35,640 nucleotides of DNA from Streptomyces xiaopingdaonensis (GTDB lineage: Bacteria; Actinomycetota; Actinomycetes; Streptomycetales; Streptomycetaceae): the NCBI RefSeq assembly GCF_000262345.1, contig NZ_AJTQ01000183.1, positions 1 to 35,640 of the forward strand, given 5' to 3'. The notes beneath the pieces are model-generated. The model was not told the origin of the DNA. It ran no database searches and saw only the letters and a list, made by a program, of their open reading frames with translations. The translations under genes were made by a program, and so were the position numbers. How positions within the stretch are numbered: the first letter of the stretch is position 1; each line of letters opens with the position of its first letter. Below, in pieces: positions 8,256-15,714 of this stretch.

Positions 8256-8292
8256 CCGCTCGGGCCCGGTGACCCGCCCCGGACCCGAGCGG
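8256..8292 (+). terminator. Terminator hairpin closing the DUF7848 operon
   Basis: 9-bp perfect outer stem CCGCTCGGG / CCCGAGCGG, one C-A mismatch, then a 4-bp inner stem CCGG / CCGG. It starts five bases after the stop codon at 8251. Confidence 0.7.
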
Positions 8293-8419
8293 GCACCGAT
8301 CCCGCGCCGCCGCAACGTCAGGACGGGCAGTCGCTGCGGAATGCGGGTGCCCGGCTCCGGCGAACGGCCGCGGGCCGACGGATGCGGCGGTAACCGCTGA
8401 CCAGCCGCTCGTTGAACAG

Positions 8420-8450
8420 GCCGGGCCCGTCCGCCGTGGACGGGCCCGGC
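8420..8450. terminator. 13-bp perfect hairpin in front of the 8473 gene
   Basis: GCCGGGCCCGTCC at 8420-8432 pairs perfectly with 8438-8450 around a 5-nt loop (GCCGT). It ends 22 bases before the GTG start at 8473, and the preceding operon already has its own terminator. It could be a second terminator or a 5' leader hairpin. Confidence 0.5.
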
Positions 8451-8472
8451 TCCCACCGTGAGGGGATGACCA

Positions 8473-8841
8473 GTGCACTGGCACGCGTTCGCCTGGAGCG
8501 GCCACCAGGTACCCGATGATTCGGCAGCCGCCGACCCGGCCCAAGCCGTCATGCCCACCGAACTCCACCTGTGGTTCCGCAAGCCCGAAAGCCTCCGCCG
8601 CGGCATGTTCCCGGACCCGGAGTCCGCCTACGCGTGGCTCTCCCGGGAACTCCACGAGACCTGTGACGACCGGGAGCGCATGCCCGGCATGCTGGCGCAC
8701 TACCGGGAGCACCTGACCCTCCGCCAAGATGCGTACGCCGGGTTCTACGCCAGGGGGTCGCTGATCGTTCGCGCACTTCTCACATGCCCCCGCACCGGAG
8801 CCGACCAACGCCCGGTAACCTGTCCGGAACCTCCGGCTTAG
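8473..8841 (+). CDS. Hypothetical protein (122 aa)
   Basis: 122-aa protein starting at GTG 8473 with a GAGGGG ribosome site. It starts MHWHAFAW and includes ELHLWFRKPESLRRGMFPD and AYAWLSRELHETC, then a helical segment (MPGMLAHYREHLTLRQD) and RGSLIVRALLTCPR. No known domain is recognised. Length, clean third-position GC bias and its own ribosome site support it as coding. It lies at the end of the small-gene block and converges with the MerR gene across a strong terminator. Confidence 0.6.
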   Translation: MHWHAFAWSGHQVPDDSAAADPAQAVMPTELHLWFRKPESLRRGMFPDPESAYAWLSRELHETCDDRERMPGMLAHYREHLTLRQDAYAGFYARGSLIVRALLTCPRTGADQRPVTCPEPPA

Positions 8842-8857
8842 GCCGGACTCGAACCGT

Positions 8858-8891
8858 CCCTGTGACCGCTCCCCCGTTGGCGGTCACAGGG
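8858..8891. terminator. Bidirectional terminator, 12-bp stem
   Basis: CCCTGTGACCGC at 8858-8869 pairs perfectly with 8880-8891 around a 10-nt loop. It lies between the 3' ends of the 8473 gene (+) and the MerR gene (-). Confidence 0.75.
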
Positions 8892-8936
8892 GCTCCCTCC
8901 TGCCCGAACGCTCCGTCGAGCCCGGGCCGCCGCTCC

Positions 8937-9305
8937 TCAGCCTGCGCAGCACCCCTCCCCTGCCCGCTCCTCCAGCGCCTCCGCCAACCTGCCACGCACC
9001 GCACCCTGCGCCGCGATCCGCGCATCCAGCACCGCGAGCCGCCTTCGCGCCACGGCGAGCCCCTCGGGCGAGGGGGACGCCTGCGTCACGTCGCCGTCGA
9101 GACACGGGAGGAAGAAGCGGACGTCCTCCAGCGTGAGGCCGAGGCCGAGGAGGCACCTGATGTTCCGTACACGGGCGGGCGCGCCATGCGAGTAGACGCG
9201 GTAGCCGCCGGGGGCGCGCTCGGCGGTGAGGAGGCCGGCCTGCTCGTAGTGGCGCAGCGCGCGGGGCGTGGCACCCGTCGCCGCAGCGAGTTCCCCGATC
9301 CGCAT
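8937..9305 (-). CDS. MerR-family transcriptional regulator
   Basis: 122-aa MerR-type regulator. The N-terminal winged helix is textbook: MRIGELAAATGATPRALRHY, then EQAGLL and GGYRVYS. A second helix pair (RNIRCLLGLGLTLEDVRFFL) follows, and then a coiled-coil dimerisation helix from about residue 80. A CC pair sits at the very C-terminus (EGCCAG) with one more Cys in FLPCLDGD, which could sense redox or metal, though this is inference. It is transcribed after the SDR gene with a 28-bp gap that includes GGAGGGGG as ribosome site, so both are likely in one operon and the SDR is a probable target. Confidence 0.92.
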   Translation of the reverse strand: MRIGELAAATGATPRALRHYEQAGLLTAERAPGGYRVYSHGAPARVRNIRCLLGLGLTLEDVRFFLPCLDGDVTQASPSPEGLAVARRRLAVLDARIAAQGAVRGRLAEALEERAGEGCCAG

Positions 9306-9333
9306 ATCGACCCCCTCCTTCGAGGCACCAGTC

Positions 9334-10116
9334 TCACCGCACCATCGCGCCGCCGTCCACCGGCACCACAGCCCCGGTGACGAAGCCCTGTGCGGGCGCG
9401 GCGAGTTGGGCCACTACGCGGGCCACCTCATCGGGGCGCCCGAGGCGGCCCGCCGGTGTGGCGGCGAGCTGCCACCGGCGCACCTCCTCGCGCCGCTCGC
9501 GGGAGAGGCCCTGGTGCTCGCCGATCGGCGTCTCGATCGCGCCGGGCGCCACCCCCACCACCCGCACGCCCTCGGCGGCGAGTTCCACCGCCCAACTGCG
9601 CGTGAGCGCGTCGAGCCCCGCCTTGCTCGCCGCGTACGCGGAGGAGCCGGGCCACCCCCGCTGCCCCAGAGCCGTACCGATGTTGACCACGACGCCCCGC
9701 GCCGCGCGCAACGGTGCGAGGAGCGCCTGTGTGAGCAGGACGGGAGCCGTCAGGTTGGTGGCGAGCTGCGTCGTGAGGTCGTCCTCCGTGTACGTGCCGA
9801 GGCGGCCGGAGCGCACGATGCCGGCGTTGTTGACGAGTACGTCGAGTCGCCCGCCCCGCTCCCGGACGGCGTGCGCGATCCGTGTGCGCCCCTCTTCGCA
9901 GGTCACGTCGGCGGGGAGCGGCCGTATGCGGTCGTGCCCGTCCGCCGTCTCCCGGAGCGATTCCGGTCGCCTGCCGACGGCGAGGACGTGCGCGCCCTCC
10001 CCCGCGAAGGTCCTCGCCGTCGCCCTGCCGATGCCCGTACCCGCGCCGGTGACGACGGTGACGCGGCGCTCGCGCGCGGACGAACCGCCCGCCATGACGG
10101 TGGTGTCGGTGTCCAT
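9334..10116 (-). CDS. SDR-family NAD(P)-dependent oxidoreductase
   Basis: 260-aa classical short-chain dehydrogenase. It has the nucleotide-binding TGAGTGIG motif near residue 22, NNAGI for the central sheet, and the catalytic YAASK tetrad segment with upstream Ser. The C-terminal part (PVDGGAMV) is typical of FabG-like members. The start at 10116 (MDTDTTV) has GAGGA upstream; ATG 10095 (MAGG) is an alternative. Substrate cannot be told. It is co-directional with the MerR gene and divergent from the zinc alcohol dehydrogenase across 136 bp. Confidence 0.93.
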   Translation of the reverse strand: MDTDTTVMAGGSSARERRVTVVTGAGTGIGRATARTFAGEGAHVLAVGRRPESLRETADGHDRIRPLPADVTCEEGRTRIAHAVRERGGRLDVLVNNAGIVRSGRLGTYTEDDLTTQLATNLTAPVLLTQALLAPLRAARGVVVNIGTALGQRGWPGSSAYAASKAGLDALTRSWAVELAAEGVRVVGVAPGAIETPIGEHQGLSRERREEVRRWQLAATPAGRLGRPDEVARVVAQLAAPAQGFVTGAVVPVDGGAMVR

Positions 10117-10252
10117 GGCGGCATCCTCGGACCCTGCCGCCGGCGTGAAGGTCAAGCACGGGCACGGTCGGGACGACCGCTGACCTGGCGTGCGGCACTC
10201 GGTGCGGTGTAGGTGAGGGGGTGGCATGCACTGACGACGGAGGGCACACCCC

Positions 10253-11305
10253 ATGAGCACCATCGCCGCACACGTTCCCGATCCCGTCCGCCGGGTGGCG
10301 GTCACCGAGGGAGGGGACGTCGTCCTCGAAGAGGTGCCGGCGCCGGTGCCCGCAGCCGGTGAGGTGCTCGTGCGCACGCGGCTGGTGGGGATCTGCGGCA
10401 GCGACGTCCACGCGCGGCGCGGTGAGCACCCTTTCATCTCGCTTCCCTACCGTCCGGGGCACGAGGCGGTCGGGGTCGTCGCCGCGCTCGGTGAGGGCGT
10501 CGACGCGCTCGCCGAAGGGGACAGGGTCGTCCTCGAACCCAATCTGGCGTGCGGCGAGTGCCGGCACTGCCGCTCCGGTCGCTACAACATCTGCGTGCAT
10601 CTGAAGGTGTTCGGGTGCCAGACGGCCGGTGCGCTCGCGGACGCCTTCACCATCGGTGCCGACCGTCTCCACCGCGTGCCCGAGGCGCTCTCCGACCTCC
10701 AGGCGGCGCTCGTCGAACCGCTCGCCACCCCCGTGCACGCGGTGCGCCGGGCAGGCGACCTCTCCGGGGCGCGGGTCCTCGTCCTGGGCGCGGGGCCGAT
10801 CGGCCTGCTGACCGTCGTCGCGGCGCGGGCGGCGGGGGCGGGGGTCGTCGTCGCCACCGACCTGGCGGCCGAAAAGCGCGAGGCAGCACGGGAGTTCGGC
10901 GCCGACGCGACCCTCCCCGCGGACGCACCGGACCTGCCGGAGCGCGCCCGCGAACTCCTCGGCGGGCCTGCCGACGCCGCCTTCGACTGCGTCTCCGTCT
11001 CCGCGTCGCTCACGCAGGCGGTGCGCTCGGTCGACAAAGGCGGCACCGTCCTCGTCGTGGGCGTGCCGACGGGGCCGCAGACCGTCCCCGTCGATCTGGC
11101 GCAGGACCGGGAGTTGACGCTGCGCGGATGCCTGATGTACGTGGCCGACGACGTCCGCAGGGCCGTGGGGCTCCTCGCCGACGGCGCCGTGCCCGTGGAG
11201 CGGCTGGTCACCTCCGTCCACTCGCTGGAGCGCGCGGGGGAGGCGTTCGACGCGGCGGGCGGAGGCGGGGAGTTGAAGGTGCTCGTCCGTGCCTCCGGCG
11301 GGTGA
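10253..11305 (+). CDS. Zinc-dependent MDR alcohol dehydrogenase (sorbitol-dehydrogenase-like)
   Basis: 350-aa medium-chain dehydrogenase. Catalytic zinc ligands are Cys48 (GICGSD) and His70-Glu71 (GHE). The structural zinc is held by Cys100, Cys103, Cys106 and Cys114 (LACGECRHC, then NIC). The Rossmann motif is VLVLGAGPIGLL, followed by an Asp in VATDL, which suggests NAD preference. It most resembles the sorbitol/threonine/galactitol dehydrogenase group that acts on polyols or sugar alcohols. ATG 10253 follows GGAGGG. A terminator hairpin lies directly after the stop. Confidence 0.93.
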   Translation: MSTIAAHVPDPVRRVAVTEGGDVVLEEVPAPVPAAGEVLVRTRLVGICGSDVHARRGEHPFISLPYRPGHEAVGVVAALGEGVDALAEGDRVVLEPNLACGECRHCRSGRYNICVHLKVFGCQTAGALADAFTIGADRLHRVPEALSDLQAALVEPLATPVHAVRRAGDLSGARVLVLGAGPIGLLTVVAARAAGAGVVVATDLAAEKREAAREFGADATLPADAPDLPERARELLGGPADAAFDCVSVSASLTQAVRSVDKGGTVLVVGVPTGPQTVPVDLAQDRELTLRGCLMYVADDVRRAVGLLADGAVPVERLVTSVHSLERAGEAFDAAGGGGELKVLVRASGG

Positions 11306-11312
11306 GGCGTGC

Positions 11313-11339
11313 CAACGGGGCCTGGGGCAGGGCCCGTTG
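11313..11339 (+). terminator. Terminator after the alcohol dehydrogenase gene
   Basis: CAACGGGGCC / GGGCCCGTTG around a 7-nt loop, with one G-G mismatch. It begins 8 bases after the stop codon at 11305. Confidence 0.65.
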
Positions 11340-11374
11340 CGCACGGCGTTCACCCCGCGGTCTCCGAGTGCCAC

Positions 11375-11403
11375 TTGTCTCAGGGCGTACGCCCCTGTAC
11401 TTC
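11375..11403 (+). promoter_or_regulatory. Candidate promoter with palindromic spacer for the orphan DUF397 gene
   Basis: TTGTCT (11375-11380), a 17-bp spacer, and TACTTC (11398-11403). The spacer contains the perfect 12-bp palindrome GGGCGTACGCCC (11383-11394), a good shape for an operator. Promoter match is moderate. Confidence 0.4.
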
Positions 11404-11422
11404 TGTATCCACGATCACACCG

Positions 11423-11458
11423 GCCCCGGCGCGCGCGGGTTCCGCCGCGCGCCGGGGC
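11423..11458. terminator. 13-bp perfect hairpin in front of the orphan DUF397 gene
   Basis: GCCCCGGCGCGCG at 11423-11435 pairs perfectly with 11446-11458 around a 10-nt loop. It ends 22 bases before the ATG at 11481. The alcohol dehydrogenase already has its own terminator upstream, so this may be a leader hairpin. Confidence 0.5.
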
Positions 11459-11480
11459 ATCGGCCCGGAGGGAGCCCGTC

Positions 11481-11672
11481 ATGGAGGAAGTCCCCGCCGC
11501 GTCGTGGCGCCGCAGCAGTCGCAGCGGACAGAACGGCGGCAACTGCCTGGAGGTCGCCGACGGCGTCCGAGGGCCCGTCCCCGTGCGCGACTCCAAGGCG
11601 CCCGAGGGTCCGGTCCTCCTCGTCCCGCGACGGTCCTGGGCGGCCTGGGTCGCCTTCCTGAAGGACGCGTGA
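11481..11672 (+). CDS. Orphan DUF397 protein
   Basis: 63-aa DUF397 protein: WRRSSRSGQNGGNCLEVA, then GPVPVRDSKAPEGP and SWAAWVAF. The ATG at 11481 follows a strong GGAGGGAG site. Unlike the pair at 5931-6497 it has no DUF5753 regulator beside it, so it is a solitary copy about 4 kb away. It may still answer to the regulator at 6494-7333 or to another one elsewhere. It converges with the GNAT gene with a 13-bp gap. Confidence 0.9.
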   Translation: MEEVPAASWRRSSRSGQNGGNCLEVADGVRGPVPVRDSKAPEGPVLLVPRRSWAAWVAFLKDA

Positions 11673-11685
11673 ATCCGCCGGCGGG

Positions 11686-12159
11686 TCAGGTGAGTTCGTC
11701 GGCGAGCAGATCCATGAGCAGCCCGTCCCGCCACTCGCCCGTCTGGTGGTCGCGCCAGTACCTGCGCAGCACGCCGACCGGCTGGAACCCGACCTTCCGG
11801 TAGCTGGCGATCGCCGGTGCGTTCTCCGCCGCGGGGTCGATGGTGAGGCGGTGGTGCCCGCGGTCGTCGAGGAGCCAGCGGGCGAGGGTGCGGACGGTGT
11901 CGGTGCCGAGTCCGGCGCCGGTGCGGCGGGCGGTGAGGAAGACGTCGATCCCGGCGTGCCGGTACTCGGGGTCGCTCTCCTCGGTGAACTGCACGGCACC
12001 GATGATCTCGTCGTCGAGGAAGACGGCGAAGGTGTTCTCGTAGCCGTTCGGGGGCGACCACCACGCCGCGACCTCGGGCTCCCTGACGATGCGGTCGAGC
12101 GTCTCCGTCTCGCTGTCCTCCACCGGACGAAGGACGACTTTCTCTCCGTGCAGTTCCAT
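11686..12159 (-). CDS. GNAT acetyltransferase, AAC(6')-like
   Basis: 157-aa GNAT enzyme. The acetyl-CoA loop is RRTGAGLGTD (motif A, R-x-x-G-x-G) near residue 85. The start MELHGEKVVLRPVEDSE and the EPEVAAWW segment near residue 30 recall aminoglycoside 6'-N-acetyltransferases, which share the R-P and EPxVxxWW pattern. The C-terminal NAPAIASYRKVGFQPVG is the usual GNAT motif B. Substrate is not certain; other small amines are possible. The start at 12159 fits the family N-terminus, though ATG 12168 is also in frame and no strong ribosome site is seen. It is divergent from the P450 across 157 bp. Confidence 0.85.
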   Translation of the reverse strand: MELHGEKVVLRPVEDSETETLDRIVREPEVAAWWSPPNGYENTFAVFLDDEIIGAVQFTEESDPEYRHAGIDVFLTARRTGAGLGTDTVRTLARWLLDDRGHHRLTIDPAAENAPAIASYRKVGFQPVGVLRRYWRDHQTGEWRDGLLMDLLADELT

Positions 12160-12316
12160 GCAGCACATTCTGCACATACACGACCGCGCCGCGTTGATCG
12201 CCCCCTGTACGTCGAAGGACCCGGACCGCCGCCGTCCGCCCCTACCCGCGCCGTGATCCCCCTGGGAGACTGCGTTGCGTCGCCCACCGACCGGACAGCG
12301 CAGGGGAGTTGACGTC

Positions 12317-13513
12317 ATGAGCGTCGAGCGGACGCACACCCGCAAGACCGGCCCCGTCCCGCAGCCCGCCACCGGATGCCCCGTCGGCGAGGGGGCCGAC
12401 GGCGTGTGGCAGGTGCGGGGGCACGAGACGGCACGCGCACTCCTGCGCAGCAGCGAGACCCTGCAGGCCGGCCTCGGCATCGAGACGGCGCGCATCATCC
12501 CGTCCAGCGTCCGCCGCCCCGTCCTCTACCAGGACGGCGAGGGCCACCGCGACCACCGCCGGCAGACGGCGCGGTTCTTCACGCCCCGCCGCGTCGACGA
12601 GGAGTACCGCGGCACCATGGAGCGCGTCGCGGAGGAGCAGCTCGACGTCCTCCGCGCCCGGCGCACCGCCGAACTCTCCGACCTCAGCTTCGAGTTGGCG
12701 ATCGGTGTGGCGGCGGCCGTGATCGGCCTCACCGAGAGCAGGCCGGGCATCCGCAAGCGCCTCGACGCCTTCTTCCCCCAAAATTTCGGCACCCCGGGAT
12801 TCACCAGCCTCCACGGCCTGCGCTGGTCGGCACGGCTCGTCAAGAACTGGCTCCGCCTCCACCTCGCCGACGTGCGACCCGCGGTACGGGCACGCCGCAA
12901 GCACCGCCGCGACGACCTCATCTCGCACCTCCTCGACGAGGACTACAACACCGTCGAGATACTCAGCGAGTGCCTCACCTTCGCCGCCGCAGGCATGATC
13001 ACCACCCGCGAGTTCGTCAACGTCGCGGCCTGGCACCTCTTCGACGACCCGAAGCTCCTCGCCCGCTACCGCCGGGCCGACGAGCCCGAGCGCCTCGCGG
13101 TGCTCCACGAGATCCTCCGCCTCGAGCCCGTCGTCAACCTGCTGCGCCGCCGCACGACGGCGCCGGTCGCCCTCCCCGCCGAGGAGGGCGAGGTGACCGT
13201 CCCCGCAGGCGCCCTCGTCGACATCCGCCTCGACAGCGCCAACACCGACCCCCGCGCCGTCGGCGACGCCCCCCACGACCTCTGCCCCGCACGCCCCCTC
13301 CCCTCCGGCACGGCCCCCACGGGGCTCTCCTTCGGCGACGGTCCCCACCGCTGCCCGGGCCGCGACATCGCCATCCTGGAGACCGACGTTTTCCTCACCC
13401 GCCTTTTCGCCCTCCCCGGCCTCCGCATGTCCAGCGCCCCGGACGTCAGCTTCAAGCCGTCGATCGGGAGCTATGAACTGCGGGGGTTGGCGGTGGAGTT
13501 GGAGGGGACGTGA
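12317..13513 (+). CDS. Cytochrome P450
   Basis: 398-aa soluble bacterial P450. The heme loop FGDGPHRCPG holds the Cys ligand near residue 346. The K-helix EILR (ExxR) is near residue 265. The I-helix reads AAAGMITTREF near residue 224, where most P450s have an acidic residue before the conserved Thr; here that place is Ile. ATG 12317 follows AGGGGAG. It has no ferredoxin or reductase gene beside it and no clear biosynthetic cluster, so electron donors must come from elsewhere. Substrate unknown. Confidence 0.93.
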   Translation: MSVERTHTRKTGPVPQPATGCPVGEGADGVWQVRGHETARALLRSSETLQAGLGIETARIIPSSVRRPVLYQDGEGHRDHRRQTARFFTPRRVDEEYRGTMERVAEEQLDVLRARRTAELSDLSFELAIGVAAAVIGLTESRPGIRKRLDAFFPQNFGTPGFTSLHGLRWSARLVKNWLRLHLADVRPAVRARRKHRRDDLISHLLDEDYNTVEILSECLTFAAAGMITTREFVNVAAWHLFDDPKLLARYRRADEPERLAVLHEILRLEPVVNLLRRRTTAPVALPAEEGEVTVPAGALVDIRLDSANTDPRAVGDAPHDLCPARPLPSGTAPTGLSFGDGPHRCPGRDIAILETDVFLTRLFALPGLRMSSAPDVSFKPSIGSYELRGLAVELEGT

Positions 13514-13865
13514 GAGCGTCACTGCGAGTGATCAGGGACCGCGCCCTCCGCGAGAGCGGCCCCGCAGGGCACACGGAACCGCGCGCCTGCCCCTGCGACG
13601 CAGGTCACAAAATTTGACCGGGCCCGCCCCCGGCAGGCAGGCTCCTGTGTCGACAAGCGCACAGCTCACGACGGTTTCTCCCGCTACGGCGGGAGGCGGC
13701 CCCCCGCGGACGGACGCCGTCGCTCGACACCTCTGAACGTGCACGACGTACCGGAGAACGCGGACGTCGCTGCGCGTGCACGCTGGCGCTCGGTCCCGTT
13801 CGCCTCGTGCCTTGGACGGTCGGTCGTGACCGCCTGTGCCGAAGCTCCCTTCCCCGAGGACGAAC
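13514..13865. promoter_or_regulatory. 352-bp leader/intergenic region before the BCCT gene
   Basis: No gene is supported here. It holds an inverted repeat GGTCA-7 nt-TGACC (13603-13619), whose right arm overlaps a TTGACC hexamer (13614-13619). An 18-bp spacer then leads to CAGGCT (13638-13643), a plausible housekeeping-type promoter. About 35 bases further on is a hairpin CTCCCGC-TACG-GCGGGAG (13678-13695) with a UNCG-class tetraloop closed by C-G. If the promoter is real, the BCCT mRNA has a leader of about 215 nt containing this hairpin. No known riboswitch consensus was recognised. Confidence 0.45.
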
Positions 13866-15548
13866 ATGCCGAGCACCCCTGCCCCTGCCGCCTCCGGCGG
13901 CGCCGCGGAAGCGGACGCCCAGGACGGGCGAGAAGGGGCGACAAGCGAAGGCGCCGCGAAGGCCGCGGAGCCTCCCGGAAAACCCACGCCCCCCGGCGCA
14001 CGCCGTACGGACCTGCCCGTGGTGGCGGTGAGCGGCGGACTCCTCGCCGCCTTCGTCGTCGTGGCGCTGGTGACGCCGGGCGGGACGGGGATCGTCGTGA
14101 CGAAGCTCTTCGACGCCGCGGCGCGGTGGTTCGGACCGCTGTGGCAGGTGCTGCTGCTGGCGTTCTTCGTCGTCGCCGTGGCGTTGGCCTTCTCACGGTA
14201 CGGACGGGTACGGCTGGGCGGTTTCGGGCGTCCCGAGTACCGCAGGTTCCAGTGGATCGCCATGATCATGAGCACCCTGCTCGCCGGGGGCGGGGTGTTC
14301 TTCGCCGCGGGTGAACCCGTGCAGCACTTCGCCGAGACGCCGCCGTACTACGAGGGCGTGGAGGCCGGCTCCAACGCGGCGCGGGACTCGGCGCTCGCGC
14401 AGAGCTTCGCGCACTGGGGCTTCCTCGCGTGGGCCGTGCTCGGCACGCTCGGCACCATCGTGCTGATGCGCGCGGCCGAGAAGGGCATGCCGCTGCGGCC
14501 CCGTACGCTCCTCTACCCGCTCGTCGGCGAGCGGATCGTGCACTCGCGGCTCGGCAAGGCGGTCGACGTCGTCTGCATCATCGCGGTCGTCGCGGGGACC
14601 GTCGGGCCGATCGGCTTCCTCGGGCTCCAGGTCTCCTACGGGCTCTCGCACGTCTTCGGGATACCCAACTCCTATCCGGTGCAGCTCGGCATCATCGTGC
14701 TGCTCACGGTGGTCGCGGTCACGTCGGTGATCACCGGCATCCACCGCGGCATCCAGATCCTCAGCCGGTTCAACCTCTGGCTCGCCGGGCTCACCATGGT
14801 GGTGCTGCTCGCCCTCGGCTCGGTCGGCTTCGTGCTCGACGGCTTCCTCGCCGGGTTCGGCGAGTACGCACGGGACTTCGTGCCGCTCGCGCTGGGCCGC
14901 GAGGACCAGGGCTGGCTCGGCACCTGGACGATCTTCTACTTCGGCTGGTTCCTCGGCTACGGCCCGCTGATGTCGATCTTCGTCGCGCGGATCTCGCGCG
15001 GCCGCACGCTCCGCGACCTCGTGTGCAGCACGGCGCTCCTCTCGCCCGTCGCGACGATGGTGTGGTTCAGCGTCTTCGGCGGCACCGGCATCTTCCTCGA
15101 GCAGAAGAACCCCGGAGCGATCTCCGGACCGCTGGAGGCGGTCGGGATGGACGCGGCCGTCGTCGCCATGGCGGACAACCTGCCGCTGTCGACGGCCGTC
15201 ACCGTCATGGTGCTCCTGCTGACCCTCACCTTCGTCGTGACCACCACCGACTCGATGTCGTACAGCATCGCGAAGGCGGGTACCGAGTCCGGTGAACCGA
15301 GCGTCGCCGTACGGGCGTTCTGGGCGCTGCTGATGGGCGCCGCGGCCGCGGTGCTCATCATCGTGGGCGACGGCGGGATCACCGCCCTCCAATCCTTCAT
15401 CGTCGTCACGGCCGTGCCGGTCGCCTTCGTCATGCTGCCGGCGCTGTGGACGGCGCCGCGGATGGCCCGCGAGATGGCGGAGGAACAGGGGATCGCCGCG
15501 CGCAAGGCGACGCCCCCGGCCGAGAACGCGGCCGACTCCGGCTCCTAG
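13866..15548 (+). CDS. BCCT-family transporter with divergent signature
   Basis: 560-aa transporter of the betaine/choline/carnitine family. A Pro/Ala-rich cytosolic N-terminus of about 50 residues is followed by about 12 hydrophobic spans. The family signature appears as WTIFYFGWFLGYGPL and then FVARISRGRTLRDL, which is unmistakable. Key Trp positions of classical members (FYWxWWxxWxPF) are changed to Phe and Tyr. The start at 13866 (MPSTPAPAA) has GAGGA upstream. Substrate may therefore not be a standard quaternary ammonium compound; osmoprotectant uptake is only a family-based guess. A perfect palindromic terminator follows. Confidence 0.9.
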   Translation: MPSTPAPAASGGAAEADAQDGREGATSEGAAKAAEPPGKPTPPGARRTDLPVVAVSGGLLAAFVVVALVTPGGTGIVVTKLFDAAARWFGPLWQVLLLAFFVVAVALAFSRYGRVRLGGFGRPEYRRFQWIAMIMSTLLAGGGVFFAAGEPVQHFAETPPYYEGVEAGSNAARDSALAQSFAHWGFLAWAVLGTLGTIVLMRAAEKGMPLRPRTLLYPLVGERIVHSRLGKAVDVVCIIAVVAGTVGPIGFLGLQVSYGLSHVFGIPNSYPVQLGIIVLLTVVAVTSVITGIHRGIQILSRFNLWLAGLTMVVLLALGSVGFVLDGFLAGFGEYARDFVPLALGREDQGWLGTWTIFYFGWFLGYGPLMSIFVARISRGRTLRDLVCSTALLSPVATMVWFSVFGGTGIFLEQKNPGAISGPLEAVGMDAAVVAMADNLPLSTAVTVMVLLLTLTFVVTTTDSMSYSIAKAGTESGEPSVAVRAFWALLMGAAAAVLIIVGDGGITALQSFIVVTAVPVAFVMLPALWTAPRMAREMAEEQGIAARKATPPAENAADSGS

Positions 15549-15576
15549 CTACCGGACAGCCCCCGGATCGCGAAGA

Positions 15577-15606
15577 CCGCCCCGGCGCCGTGCGGCGCCG
15601 GGGCGG
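15577..15606. terminator. 14-bp perfect palindromic terminator after the BCCT gene
   Basis: CCGCCCCGGCGCCG at 15577-15590 pairs perfectly with 15593-15606, with only TG between the arms, so the real loop takes up the inner pairs. Confidence 0.75.
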
Positions 15607-15714
15607 GCGTATTCACCTGCTGCAACGGTCTTGGCCTGGGGTGTCCCGCTGCCGCACACTGCCCTCCAACCTGCGGCGATCACGCCGGGGTTCACCCATG
15701 GGCAAGGGGGCCTC

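Noticed and set aside
8843..8859. Sequence resembling a tRNA T-arm (GGACTCGAACC read on the plus strand)
   Set aside because: The flanking bases do not pair into a five-base T stem and no acceptor or anticodon arm follows, so it is not a tRNA. An attachment-site remnant cannot be supported without a matching tRNA end.
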